Positions 25,446 through 33,868 are shown, counted from the first letter of the stretch. The stretch is 64,000 nucleotides of DNA from Actinacidiphila acididurans (GCF_016918855.1 NZ_JADKYB010000006.1:124001-188000), one strand, 5' to 3'. The notes: a model not told the origin generated them from the letters alone. Numbers and translations: made by a program.

Positions 25446-25943
25446 ATGACCTCTACCGCAACGTCCGCAACCGTCGCCGGGCCACCGGCACAGGGTGTCG
25501 TACCCGTGCTGCCCCGTCGCACCTGGACGATCACCGCCACGGACGACACCACCGCCAGCGGCTACCTGCCCGGCTGGGCCGAAGAAGACCCGAGCAGGAC
25601 CAGCGTCCCTCCGGCCGCATTCCGCAACGCGGTCCACGACGTCATCCACCGCGCCCACTTCGACGGCCAGCTCCTACGCCCGGCCCGCGGCGGCTACGGC
25701 CCGGGAGAGGACACCTGGGCCCTGAACGGCACCATCGAGTGCATCCCCGACACCGACGACGGCACCCCGCCGATCCCGGTCGCCAACGTCCACATCATCG
25801 AGGACTTCTGGCTCACCGGCCTCGGCCCCGCCGACCTCGCGGCACTCGCCGGTCAACTCCGTACGCAGGCCGACCGTCTGGACAACGACGTACGACCCCG
25901 CCTCATCGCCTACCGCGCGGACTGGTCGACCCACAGCGGCTGA
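25446..25943 (+). CDS. DUF6907-like conserved protein
   Basis: A 165-residue protein. The core RRTWTITATDDTTASGYLPGWAEEDPS and the end of the protein, DLAALAGQLRTQADRLD, match the general pattern of the Streptomyces DUF6907 group as I remember it. No catalytic motif, signal peptide or membrane segment. It is 126 bp downstream of the 124-residue gene on the same strand and may be co-transcribed. A 12-bp stem hairpin follows at 25978-26019. Confidence 0.65.
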   Translation: MTSTATSATVAGPPAQGVVPVLPRRTWTITATDDTTASGYLPGWAEEDPSRTSVPPAAFRNAVHDVIHRAHFDGQLLRPARGGYGPGEDTWALNGTIECIPDTDDGTPPIPVANVHIIEDFWLTGLGPADLAALAGQLRTQADRLDNDVRPRLIAYRADWSTHSG

Positions 25944-25977
25944 CACGTCCGACGCCCGACGACAACCGAAAACGAAA

Positions 25978-26019
25978 CCGGACCACCCCTGTGCCTGGAC
26001 AGCGGAGGGGGTGGTCCGG
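25978..26019 (+). terminator. Terminator-like inverted repeat
   Basis: CCGGACCACCCC (25978-25989) pairs perfectly with GGGGTGGTCCGG (26008-26019); the loop is 18 nt. It closes the small-gene transcript. Confidence 0.65.
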
Positions 26020-26135
26020 CGGGGAATCCACGCGGGAACCCCGGTGCCGATGGTACCGGGGTGCTCGCCATGCCCTGATCCAACTGGCGCCACAGCCAAC
26101 GGAGTTGAACACCAGGATCGGGGAGGCCACACACG

Positions 26136-26417
26136 ATGGGCAGCGACGGCGCGGAACTCAACCCGGACGACATCCTCTGGGCCCCTGGGATCGACTACGT
26201 CGCCGGCTGGCGCGAAGCCAAGAACGCAGCCGAAGCCCTGGCCACAGCCCTGTTAACGGCCTGGCCCGACGCGGAAGACGTGACAGCGGTCGCCCAGTCG
26301 GCTGCGGACGGCTCCGGCCTCGTCCAGCTCCACATCCCTCCATCCACCGCGCGGGCCCTGGCCGCACTGGTCCGCGGTTCGGCGGCTGGTCGCGGCGGGC
26401 AGCGCTCGGCATCGTGA
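26136..26417 (+). CDS. Small conserved hypothetical protein with a TTA codon
   Basis: A 93-residue protein, helical and Ala-rich, with no recognised family. GGGGAGG lies about ten bases before the ATG. Codon 40 is TTA (26253-26255), the rare leucine codon that in Streptomyces needs the developmentally controlled bldA tRNA. It stands at the junction where base composition drops towards the restriction-modification module. It could be a fragment of a larger gene; nothing in the sequence proves expression. Confidence 0.45.
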   Translation: MGSDGAELNPDDILWAPGIDYVAGWREAKNAAEALATALLTAWPDAEDVTAVAQSAADGSGLVQLHIPPSTARALAALVRGSAAGRGGQRSAS

Positions 26418-26820
26418 CCTCTGCAGGGCTTGCCTGAGCGTTCGCCTGCCGACCTTGTGATCCGTAGCTCTAGCCGGAATGGGTCGCTGCGCTCTCCGTT
26501 GGCATGGTCGCACCCGCACCCGTGTGTCCCAGTCGCCCGCTGCAGCGACGGCAACAAGGAGCGACTGTGAGGAACTTTGCCCAGACGCCGCCGAACACAT
26601 CCGACGGAGTCATAGCACCCTGACCTCTCCATATACGCAGTGGGTCATACTCACGCGTCGGCGAAAGACCAGGATTGATCACATTCGATCGAATACCGAC
26701 AGAGTGCGATCGATTTCTACCGATTTAAAGATGCGCCACTTGCTGTTCTCCTTGAATGCTGGCAAGCTCAGATTCAAGAAGCGGGTTCCAAAAAGCGGAA
26801 TCCGATTGAGAGGGGGACCT
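26418..26820. other. AT-richer spacer before the RAMA gene
   Basis: No convincing gene in 403 bases. Composition shifts from host-like GC to a visibly AT-richer state at about 26580. A perfect 12-bp palindrome ATTCGATCGAAT (26683-26694) with a related GCGATCGAT nearby, and TTTAAAG near 26724, are candidate operator and promoter elements for the following gene. Confidence 0.4.
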
Positions 26821-27231
26821 ATGCCCACACTCAGCATCCACTTCGAGCCCGAGATCATCGCTCACCTGGCGAAGGCGTCCGCCAACGACACGATTCACCT
26901 GAGCCTATCCCTGGGCGAAGGTGACGAACCGGTAGCACCCACCCCTGTCGTCCCTCGCGGTCCTCTGGCCGAGCTTATGAAGGCTGGCTTGCTGAAGGCC
27001 GGCGCCGTGCTCACCTTTCACCAACCTCGCGTGGACCGTCGGGGGCGAGCGGTCGTCACTGGGGACGGGGAGTTGATCGTCGATGGCCATCCTGCACCCT
27101 TCCCCTCTCCGTCCAATGCGGCTGCTGCGGTGACCGGTAACCCGATCAACGGGTGGACACTTTGGCACCTTGAGGATGGCCAGACGTTGGACGACCTGCG
27201 AAAGGCCCTCAAGCGCAAGATCCACAGGTGA
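26821..27231 (+). CDS. RAMA-domain protein linked to restriction-modification
   Basis: A 136-residue protein. The start at 26821 has GAGAGGGGGA just upstream. After a short beta-rich N-terminus (SIHFEPEIIAHLAKAS), residues 50-136 fit the RAMA / DUF4357-like domain: LAELMKAGLLKAGAVLTF, a beta-hairpin with GDGELIVDGHP, SPSNAAAAV and NPINGWTLWHLEDG. RAMA domains are found with adenine methyltransferases and restriction systems and are thought to recognise modified or specific DNA. It lies 195 bp before the R-M gene, with a terminator between, so it may be a separate transcript. A role as DNA-binding partner or regulator is inference. Confidence 0.72.
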   Translation: MPTLSIHFEPEIIAHLAKASANDTIHLSLSLGEGDEPVAPTPVVPRGPLAELMKAGLLKAGAVLTFHQPRVDRRGRAVVTGDGELIVDGHPAPFPSPSNAAAAVTGNPINGWTLWHLEDGQTLDDLRKALKRKIHR

Positions 27232-27303
27232 CCTTGGCGTCTAACCTGACACACCATCATTAATCAGTAGGAGACCGACATCTAGCGCCCTAGTGACTCG
27301 TGT

Positions 27304-27343
27304 CCCGCCTGGTAGTTCGTGATCAAGACGGCTACCAGGCGGG
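27304..27343 (+). terminator. Terminator after the RAMA gene
   Basis: CCCGCCTGGTAG (27304-27315) pairs perfectly with CTACCAGGCGGG (27332-27343), loop 16 nt. It separates the RAMA transcript from the restriction-modification gene. Confidence 0.7.
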
Positions 27344-27426
27344 CAACTCCAGTTCGGTCCGCCCTCTCTGGGACTACTTGACGCGCTGCGGTGTCAGATG
27401 CCCACTTCATCCCTTAACCTGCTCCC

Positions 27427-30261
27427 ATGGTGACCCGTGGATCTGAGACCCTGCGCGCGCAACTCGACGCTTTCGTCAGGTATCGCAAGGAACATTTGAC
27501 TGGTGACGAGAAGGGTGAAGCTCAGGTCTTCCTAGACCGCCTCTTTCGAGCCTTCGGGCACGATGGTGTTAGGGAAGCGGGAGCCACCTTGGAGATGCGG
27601 ATAAAGAAGAGGAACCAAAGGGGAACCGCTTTTGCTGACTTGATGTGGAAGCCTCGATGCCTGATCGAGATGAAAAAAGTAGGGACGAATCTCAAGAGAC
27701 ATTATCGGCAGGCTTTCGATTATTGGGTGCAGGCCGTTCCGGATCGACCCCGATACGTGATGCTCAGCAATTTTGATGAGTTCTGGATTTATGACTTCGA
27801 TCAGCAACTCGATGAACCAGTTGACCGCGTTGCACTAGAGGACCTTCCCCAACGTTCCGATGCATTCGCCTTTCTCCTTCCATACGAAGAAAGACCGATC
27901 TTCCGTAACGATCTCGTAGCGGTAACCCGGGAAGCGGCCACTGATGTTGCGCGAGTGTTCAAGCAGATTCACGCTCGCGGCATTCCGCGCATTAAGGCCC
28001 AGCTGTTCACATTGCAGTCCGTAATGGCCATGTTCGCCGAAGATATAGGGATGCTGCCCAGTCATTCCTTTTCGCGAGCGCTGGATGACTCAACGACGGG
28101 CAGTGATGCCTATGACCTTCTTTTCGGTCTCTTCCGTGAGATGAATACGCCCGGCACTACTCCTGCGGGACGCTACAAGGGGACACCTTATTTTAATGGC
28201 GGCTTGTTCGCCGAAGTTTATCCCGTTGAACTAACAAATGATGAGCTAAACGACTTGCGCCATGCCTGCGAGACGGATTGGTCGGAGGTACGCCCAGAAA
28301 TCTTCGGCACCCTCTTCGAGGGATCCATGGACGAAGGAGAGCGGCACGCCCAGGGTGCACATTTTACCAGTCAGGCGGACATTGCTAAAATTGTAGGCCC
28401 GACCATAGTGAATCCCTGGCGAGAGAAGATCGGCGCCGCCAGTACTATTTCCGAACTCGAAAATCTACTTATTGAGCTGAGCCACTATAGAGTTCTGGAT
28501 CCAGCATGTGGTTCAGGCAATTTTCTGTACGTCGCCTACCGTGAACTGCGCCGCATTGAACACGAAATCGCGACTTTGGTTACCGAGAGACGGCGCGGGC
28601 GGCATGCTGGTCAGCAGACTATCTCGTATGTACCGACAGATCATTTTTTTGGCATAGATGTCAACCCGTTCGCAGTTGAGGTAGCCAAAGTCACCATGAT
28701 GCTGGCTAAAAAACTTTCGACCGTTGAGCTGGATGATCACCAAGAAGTGCTGCCGCTTGACAACCTTGACAATGTGATCATTGCGGCCGACGCGCTCTTC
28801 TGCGAGTGGCCTCAAGCTGACGCAATCATTGGGAACCCTCCGTATCTCGGTCGCCGAAAGATGGTCGCCGAGCTAGGCGCCGAGTACTGCCAGCGATTGC
28901 TGAGAGAGTACCCAAACGTGGCTGGCGTGTCCGACTTCGTGACTTACTGGTTTCCGTTGGCCCATGATCATTTGCCCCAGGGGGGGCGTGCTGGCATGGT
29001 CGCGACCAAGACAATCCGGGAAAATGACTCCAGGAAGTCCAGCTTGGATTACATCTCAGATAACAACGGAACAATCTTTGAGGCCGTTTCTAGTCAGCCG
29101 TGGTCAGGGGATGCGGTTGTGCACGTTTCATTGGTTAACTGGGCCAAAGGGATCGACGTGAGCCCCAAAGTTCTTTGGCTGAACGATGGGCAACTGCGCC
29201 TTGAGGTAGAGGAAATCTCGCCGACCCTTCGGCCAGGATTTGACGTTCGCAAGGCTTGCGACTTGGAAGCTAACGCGAAACCGCAAGTTTGCTTCCAAGG
29301 CCAAACACCTGGTGTCACAAAGGGATTTGTTATTGACCGCGCCACTAGGCATGTTCTTACACGTGACGAGAAAGCTCGCGATGTGATCCACCCATTCTTG
29401 GGTGGTCGAGAGATGCTGCGTGACACGTCCATCGAGCGATGGATTATTGATATCCAGGATGCGGATCTACTGAGCGCTGAATCTCGCTATCCGGGCCTCA
29501 TGCAACACTTGGCAAGTTCAGTTCTACAGGAGCGCGAAAAGGCCGCAGCTAAGGAAAAGGAGAGAAATGGGAAGGCCATCAATGTCAACCCCAAGGCTAA
29601 GGTGAACAAGCACCACGCGAACTTTCTTGCTAAGTGGTGGAACCTGTCGTATAGGCGCAACGACATGCTCGAAGCGGTCTTGCCTCTAGATAGGTACCTC
29701 GCTACATCGCGAGTGGCGAGTGTGAATCGACCGACGGTTTTCACGTTCGTCGACTCAAGGATTCACCCAAGTGATTCCATGACAGTCTTTGCGCTAGATG
29801 ATGATTACTCGTTCGGTGTGCTGAGTAGTGAATTTCACAGCGCTTGGGTCAGGGCTCGTTGTTCATATTTGAAGGGCGATCCCCGCTACACCTCTACGAC
29901 CGTCTGGGAGAGCTTCCCTTGGCCTCAGTCGCCAACTCCGGCGAAGGTCAGAGGCGTGGCGAATGCAGCCGCCGAGCTTTTGCGGTTGCGGCAGAAGTAT
30001 CTGGATCGGGGCATCCCCCTGGAGCGGCAGTATGCTTCCTTGCTGCGGCCCGGCCAGAACGAGCTGAAGAAACTGCATGACCAATTGACTGAGGCCGTTA
30101 GGAAGGCCTACGGTTTCACAAAGTCGGATGACTATCTTGATCAGCTCTTCGCACTAAACAAGAACCTTGCCGAAACTGCTGATGGAGTCTGGGGCCCTGG
30201 GGCAAGGGGGTTTGACGGGGCTCGTTCGACGGACTACAGAATTCTTCCTCCGGTCGGGTGA
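27427..30261 (+). CDS. MmeI-like single-chain restriction-modification enzyme (type IIL/IIG)
   Basis: A 944-residue protein combining nuclease, adenine methyltransferase and target recognition. The N-terminal PD-(D/E)XK site is Asp71 with Glu81-x-Lys83 (FADLMWKPRCLIEMKK), almost the same positions as in MmeI. A helical spacer (about 165-345) precedes the gamma-class methyltransferase: motif I DPACGSGNF (358-366) and motif IV NPPY (470-473). The region from about 600 to 880 is the target-recognition domain. It would methylate one strand of an asymmetric site and cut some 20 bp away. No separate specificity or methylase gene is nearby. The gene is visibly AT-richer with many A/T-ending codons (ATA, AGA, AAA), a clear sign of transfer from another source. 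All catalytic motifs are intact. Confidence 0.92.
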   Translation: MVTRGSETLRAQLDAFVRYRKEHLTGDEKGEAQVFLDRLFRAFGHDGVREAGATLEMRIKKRNQRGTAFADLMWKPRCLIEMKKVGTNLKRHYRQAFDYWVQAVPDRPRYVMLSNFDEFWIYDFDQQLDEPVDRVALEDLPQRSDAFAFLLPYEERPIFRNDLVAVTREAATDVARVFKQIHARGIPRIKAQLFTLQSVMAMFAEDIGMLPSHSFSRALDDSTTGSDAYDLLFGLFREMNTPGTTPAGRYKGTPYFNGGLFAEVYPVELTNDELNDLRHACETDWSEVRPEIFGTLFEGSMDEGERHAQGAHFTSQADIAKIVGPTIVNPWREKIGAASTISELENLLIELSHYRVLDPACGSGNFLYVAYRELRRIEHEIATLVTERRRGRHAGQQTISYVPTDHFFGIDVNPFAVEVAKVTMMLAKKLSTVELDDHQEVLPLDNLDNVIIAADALFCEWPQADAIIGNPPYLGRRKMVAELGAEYCQRLLREYPNVAGVSDFVTYWFPLAHDHLPQGGRAGMVATKTIRENDSRKSSLDYISDNNGTIFEAVSSQPWSGDAVVHVSLVNWAKGIDVSPKVLWLNDGQLRLEVEEISPTLRPGFDVRKACDLEANAKPQVCFQGQTPGVTKGFVIDRATRHVLTRDEKARDVIHPFLGGREMLRDTSIERWIIDIQDADLLSAESRYPGLMQHLASSVLQEREKAAAKEKERNGKAINVNPKAKVNKHHANFLAKWWNLSYRRNDMLEAVLPLDRYLATSRVASVNRPTVFTFVDSRIHPSDSMTVFALDDDYSFGVLSSEFHSAWVRARCSYLKGDPRYTSTTVWESFPWPQSPTPAKVRGVANAAAELLRLRQKYLDRGIPLERQYASLLRPGQNELKKLHDQLTEAVRKAYGFTKSDDYLDQLFALNKNLAETADGVWGPGARGFDGARSTDYRILPPVG

Positions 30262-30874
30262 CGGCTCCTGGCAGCGATAAGAGCGGACGGAGTCTTTCTT
30301 CTTTCCGCACGTTCCGGTGCTCGGAAAACCAGACCCCGGGTTTAGGAAGTACTGTACGATTCTCGGTTCGAAAGATTCCACAACTCTCATGCCCGCAGCG
30401 CAGCGGCCAGACCGGGTTCTCCATTACAGGCTCAATCCCCAGCCCGGTGGCTCTCATCCCGTCTGCCATCGGCCCGCACTCTTGTGGAGCGGGCGTGGTT
30501 CAGGGCGTCAAGGTGGAGCGCGCCACTGTATGAGCGACCTTGACGGCCTGGGCCGCGTCTGCTCGGCTTGTCCCGGGTCGATGGCAGGCGGGATGGGAGT
30601 TCCCGCACCGCCCACGACGAACGTGCGGGCGCCGGCCGGGCCTGGTCCATCTCGGAGCCTGAGCGCCCCTGCCGGAGGCATCGCTCTGACCTGGGCTGTG
30701 TGGTCTCGGCTCATGACATCGGCTTCCCCATCATGGGCGCGCGCGGTGCCGGCCGGGCCGAGCGGGGCGGAGACATGAGCGACGGCGCGGCCGGGCGCCG
30801 GACGCGCGCCCGGCGGAGCGGCAGCGACGCCGGGTGCCTTGAGTAAGTGGAGACAGGTTTCGACAGTCCCGGCT
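30262..30874. other. Gene-poor junction between defence cargo and the conjugation core
   Basis: 613 bases in which I see no gene I can defend. Composition climbs from the AT-richer level of the R-M gene back to host-like GC. The only structure is the hairpin at 30790-30814. Short open frames here are GC-bias artefacts without ribosome sites. Confidence 0.5.
30790..30814 (-). terminator. Probable terminator of the KorSA-like gene
   Basis: GCCGGGCGC (30790-30798) and GCGCCCGGC (30806-30814) form a nine-pair stem with a seven-base loop, about 60 nt past the stop of the minus-strand GntR gene. Confidence 0.5.
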
Positions 30875-31651
30875 TCAGCGGATGGCGCTGAGGTTGCGGG
30901 GCTGTTCGGGGGCGATGCGGTAGGTGAGTTGGGTGCGGTCGGCGCTGGTGCGGAGGGTTTCGAGGATCAAGGGCTGGTCGCCGCTGCCGTGCGTGACGCG
31001 GGTCGTTTCCAGGAGCGGTGTGGCGTCGTGGAGGTGGAGGGTGGTGCGTTCGTCAGGGAGGGGCATGCGGGCGCGGACGGTTTCGGTCCAGTGCAGGGTG
31101 TGGCCGGCTTCGGTGAACAGGGCGTAGATGGCGGCAGGTTCGGTGTCGGGGTGGTCGGCCAGTTCGGTGCCTTCGGCGGTGGCGAAGGGGATCAGCGTCT
31201 GGTGGAGGGCGCGGGTGCCGGTTGTGGGGTCGATCAGTAGGCGGTCGACGCCGAAGAGCGCTTCGCCTTCTTCGAGGCCGAGCAGAGGGCCCGTGGCCAT
31301 GGTGGTTGTCGTGCGGTAGGCGTGCGGCTTTTCGGGCTGTTGCCAGCCGGCCCCACCGTCGAGGGTGAAGGTGCCGCCGTTGTCGTGGCTGACGGTGCGC
31401 TCGATCGTCAAGGCGGGGGTGGGTGCTCCGCGGACGTAGCTGCCTTTGCCGTGGACGACGTCGATGAGTCCTTCGGTGCGCAGGGCGGCGACGGCGTTGC
31501 GGACGGTGGGGCGGGAGACGCCGTAGCGCTCGATGAGCTGGGTCTCGGAGGGGAGCAGCGTGCCGGGCGGATATTCGCCCGTGGCGATGGCGTCGCGGAT
31601 GGCTGCGGCGACCTGGCGGTAGAGCGCTCCCGGGCGCTGGATCTGTGACAT
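30875..31651 (-). CDS. GntR/UTRA-family repressor of the conjugation genes (KorSA-like)
   Basis: A 258-residue regulator. The start at 31651 has GAGGGG upstream; longer frames are non-conserved. The winged HTH occupies 1-75 (LYRQVAAAIRDAIATGEYPPG, SETQLIERYGVSRPTVRNAV) and a UTRA/HutC ligand domain follows (about 90-250). In Streptomyces plasmids and pSAM2-type elements a GntR protein at this position (KorSA, KorA) represses its own gene and the tra/rep genes, preventing uncontrolled transfer and replication. Its gene is divergent from the transfer operon, and two copies of a CACTCGT dyad lie in the shared promoter region. Confidence 0.88.
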   Translation of the reverse strand: MSQIQRPGALYRQVAAAIRDAIATGEYPPGTLLPSETQLIERYGVSRPTVRNAVAALRTEGLIDVVHGKGSYVRGAPTPALTIERTVSHDNGGTFTLDGGAGWQQPEKPHAYRTTTTMATGPLLGLEEGEALFGVDRLLIDPTTGTRALHQTLIPFATAEGTELADHPDTEPAAIYALFTEAGHTLHWTETVRARMPLPDERTTLHLHDATPLLETTRVTHGSGDQPLILETLRTSADRTQLTYRIAPEQPRNLSAIR

Positions 31652-31696
31652 GCCGTTCCCCTCGCTGGCGCGGTGACCCGTCGTCTCGCTCACGTC

Positions 31697-31764
31697 ACTC
31701 GTCAGCATAAGTGGTTGCGTTCCGGCGTCAAGAGTTGCACACTCATCACTCGTCAGTACGAGTG
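31697..31764. promoter_or_regulatory. Divergent korSA / tra promoters with two operator copies
   Basis: Operator 1 at 31747-31764 is CACTCGT-CAGT-ACGAGTG, a perfect dyad; operator 2 at 31697-31714 is the weaker CACTCGT-CAGC-ATAAGTG. For the repressor gene (minus strand) TTGACG (31726-31731) and TATGCT (31704-31709) are 16 bp apart, with operator 2 covering the -10. For the transfer genes TTGCAC (31735-31740) and TACGAG (31757-31762) are 16 bp apart, with operator 1 covering the -10. This is the layout of an autoregulated plasmid Kor switch. Confidence 0.72.
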
Positions 31765-31814
31765 ACGTCAGGTGAGTGCTTGGCGTCCGGATGGCCGAGG
31801 AGGCCGAACCACTC

Positions 31815-32195
31815 ATGCAGTCCATACCGGTGGACACCTCTCGCCTGGGCGTGCTGCGGTGCGCCGTGGCGCCCGAGGCGAAGATCAGCAACTTCGAGAC
31901 ACAGGAGGTCAAGAAGGACAGGGACGGCAACACGATCTACACCGTCGGCGTGATGGTCCGCCAGGAAGGGCGGCGGGTCTCGGTGATCGAGGTCGCCGTG
32001 ACCGGCGAACCGGTGGGCGTGGTCGAGGGCAGCGAGGTGCGGATCACGGGCCTGGAGGCGTTCTCCTGGTCGATGGGGGACCGGCACGGCGTCAGCTTCC
32101 GCGCCTCAGCCATCACCCCCGCACCCACCACACCCGCCCGCGCCTCCGCTCCCGGGGCCGCGTCCGGGTCGGGCAAGTCGGGTGGTGGTGCCTGA
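31815..32195 (+). CDS. SCO3933-family element regulatory protein
   Basis: A 126-residue protein. The ATG at 31815 follows GAGGAGG by about ten bases and the product opens MQSIPVDTSRLGVL, the start seen in the SCO3933-type proteins that precede TraSA in Streptomyces integrative elements. The body is beta-rich (VGVMVRQEGRRVSVIEVAVTGEP, WSMGDRHGVSFRA), resembling an OB-like fold by pattern only. The tail is Ala/Pro/Gly-rich. It is the first gene under the repressed transfer promoter and its stop overlaps the traSA start. Function not established. Confidence 0.72.
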   Translation: MQSIPVDTSRLGVLRCAVAPEAKISNFETQEVKKDRDGNTIYTVGVMVRQEGRRVSVIEVAVTGEPVGVVEGSEVRITGLEAFSWSMGDRHGVSFRASAITPAPTTPARASAPGAASGSGKSGGGA

Positions 32196-33496
32196 TGGGG
32201 CACCCGATCCTCTTAGCGTTCGCCCTGGCAGTGCTGGCCTGGGGCCTGGTGGTCTCCCGGGAGCTGCGGGAGCGGCGGCCGGACTGGTTCTGGTACCTGA
32301 CCGGTTACGGGCCGGCCGCCCTGCGAGTTGTGCTCACGTGGCGGAAGGTGGCCCGGCTCAACGACCTCGCTGTCTCCTACGGCTCCAACCGCCGCGCGCT
32401 CGGCGGCCTCGCGGTCAAGGGAACGCCTCTGCGGCTGAAGGTCCCCCGCCTGAAGGGGGTCCGGCCGCTGCCGAACGGGCTGGCCGTGCGGGTGCGGCTG
32501 CTGCCGGGGCAGACGCCGGTGCCGTTCATCGAGGCGGGCGAGGCGATGGCGCACGCCTGGCGCATGTTCGCGGTGCGCGTCACCTCACCCCGCCGGGGCA
32601 TCGTCCTCATCACCGCCACCGCCGGTGATCCGCTGGCCGAACCCGCGCTCCCCCGGGACGGCGCGGCGGTGCCGTTGCTGTCGGCGGTCGTCGGGGCCTT
32701 GGAGACCGGCGGGGCGTGGGTGGTGGACTTCCGGCGCGAACCCCACTGGCTCGTGGTGGGCGCCACCCGCTCGGGGAAATCCACGCTGCTCGCCCGGCTT
32801 GTGACGCAGTTGGCTCCGCAGCCGGTGGCCCTGGTCGGGGTGGACTGCAAGGGCGGCATGGAACTCGGCCTGTTCCGTAAGCGGCTCTCGGCGCTGGCCA
32901 CCTTCCGCAAGGAAGCCGTGACCTTGTTCGGCGGCCTGGTGGTGGAGATTCAGCACCGTATGCAGGTGTGCCGGGCGGCCGGCGCACGCTCCATCTGGGA
33001 ACTCCCCGAGAGCGAGCGGCCGGTGCCGGTGGTCGTCCTGGTGGACGAGATGGCGGAGCTGTACCTGACCAACGGCTCGAAAGAGGACCGGGCCGAGGCC
33101 GAGCAGTGCTCCACCTACCTTCTGCGCCTGGCCCAACTCGGCGCCGCGCTGGGGGTGCACCTGGTCATCGCCGGTCAGCGTGTCGGATCCGACCTCGGCC
33201 CCGGGGTCACCGCCCTGCGCGCCCAGCTCGGCGGCCGGATCTGCCACCGCGTCAACGACCCCGGCACCGCCGAGATGACCCTCGGCGACCTCCACAAAGA
33301 CGCCGTTGCGGTCGCCCAGACCATCCAGGCCGGCGAACAAGGCGTGGCGGTCACCACCGCGGATGCGGTCGGCTGGGTCCGGGCCCGCTCCCACCTGACC
33401 ACGCCCCAGGACGCGGCACGGCTGGTCGGACAGTACGCCGACCGCACACCCCACCTGCCCTACCTCACCGCCACAGGCGAGGAGGCCGGGCAGTGA
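32195..33496 (+). CDS. traSA: FtsK/SpoIIIE-type conjugative DNA translocase (TraSA/TraB)
   Basis: A 433-residue ATPase. One or two N-terminal membrane segments (about 4-20 and 36-50) are followed by the motor: Walker A GATRSGKS (189-196, Lys195) and Walker B VVLVDEMAEL (Asp284, Glu285). In actinomycete elements a single protein of this type moves double-stranded DNA between mycelia without a relaxase. Codon 7 is TTA (32213-32215), so full translation should need bldA tRNA. The ATG overlaps the previous stop (TGATG), and the stop overlaps the next gene (GTGA), so the operon is tightly coupled. Confidence 0.92.
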   Translation: MGHPILLAFALAVLAWGLVVSRELRERRPDWFWYLTGYGPAALRVVLTWRKVARLNDLAVSYGSNRRALGGLAVKGTPLRLKVPRLKGVRPLPNGLAVRVRLLPGQTPVPFIEAGEAMAHAWRMFAVRVTSPRRGIVLITATAGDPLAEPALPRDGAAVPLLSAVVGALETGGAWVVDFRREPHWLVVGATRSGKSTLLARLVTQLAPQPVALVGVDCKGGMELGLFRKRLSALATFRKEAVTLFGGLVVEIQHRMQVCRAAGARSIWELPESERPVPVVVLVDEMAELYLTNGSKEDRAEAEQCSTYLLRLAQLGAALGVHLVIAGQRVGSDLGPGVTALRAQLGGRICHRVNDPGTAEMTLGDLHKDAVAVAQTIQAGEQGVAVTTADAVGWVRARSHLTTPQDAARLVGQYADRTPHLPYLTATGEEAGQ

Positions 33497-33687
33497 CCAT
33501 AACTTGGCAGATCCCCCTGGTCGCCGTCTTCGGCCTGGTCTCCGTGCTGCTGGTGCGGGGACGGGACGTACGGGTGTGGGAAGCGGCGGTACTCGCGCTG
33601 TTCGGCTACTACCTCGCCCAGTCACCCGTCAGCGGCTCGGTCGCCTCCACCGTGCAGTGGGCACTGAGCGGCTTCCTCCACACCTGA
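33493..33687 (+). CDS. Small two-helix membrane protein of the transfer operon (Spd-like)
   Basis: A 64-residue hydrophobic protein with two predicted membrane segments (about 4-20 and 26-45), starting GTG inside the traSA stop. Small membrane proteins in this position in pSAM2-like elements are spread (Spd) proteins that help plasmid DNA move between compartments of the recipient mycelium. Assignment rests on size, topology and position rather than on sequence motifs. Confidence 0.65.
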   Translation: MTITWQIPLVAVFGLVSVLLVRGRDVRVWEAAVLALFGYYLAQSPVSGSVASTVQWALSGFLHT

Positions 33688-33712
33688 AGATCAGAAAGGG
33701 GCCCTGACCGGC

Positions 33713-33826
33713 ATGCCCATGAGCCGCGTCCGCTGCCCGGCCTGCAAAGGCGAGGGAGCACGCACCACCTGGACCGGACGTCGCCACCGCTGCCGCATCT
33801 GCCGCGGCAACGGCACCATCCGCTAA
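33713..33826 (+). CDS. 37-residue zinc-ribbon protein
   Basis: A very small protein: MPMSRVRCPACKGEG followed by a basic linker and CRICRGNG. Two Cys-x2-Cys pairs (Cys8/Cys11 and Cys27/Cys30) with Gly-rich turns make a DnaJ-like zinc ribbon. It sits between the membrane protein and the replication initiator in the same operon, 25 bp after one and 42 bp before the other. Similar mini-proteins annotated as mobile-element zinc fingers occur at this place in other Streptomyces elements. Role unknown; RNA or DNA binding is a guess. Confidence 0.65.
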   Translation: MPMSRVRCPACKGEGARTTWTGRRHRCRICRGNGTIR

Positions 33827-33868
33827 CCACCCGACCACCACCGAACCCACACGCGAGGAGTGATCACC

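Noticed and set aside
27427..30261. BREX PglX or DISARM methylase for the 944-residue enzyme
   Set aside because: No other BREX or DISARM genes nearby, and an N-terminal D-ExK nuclease at MmeI positions is present.
30262..30874. Short ORFs (for example 30317-30778)
   Set aside because: No ribosome site, no recognisable domain, low-complexity Pro/Ala/Arg content.
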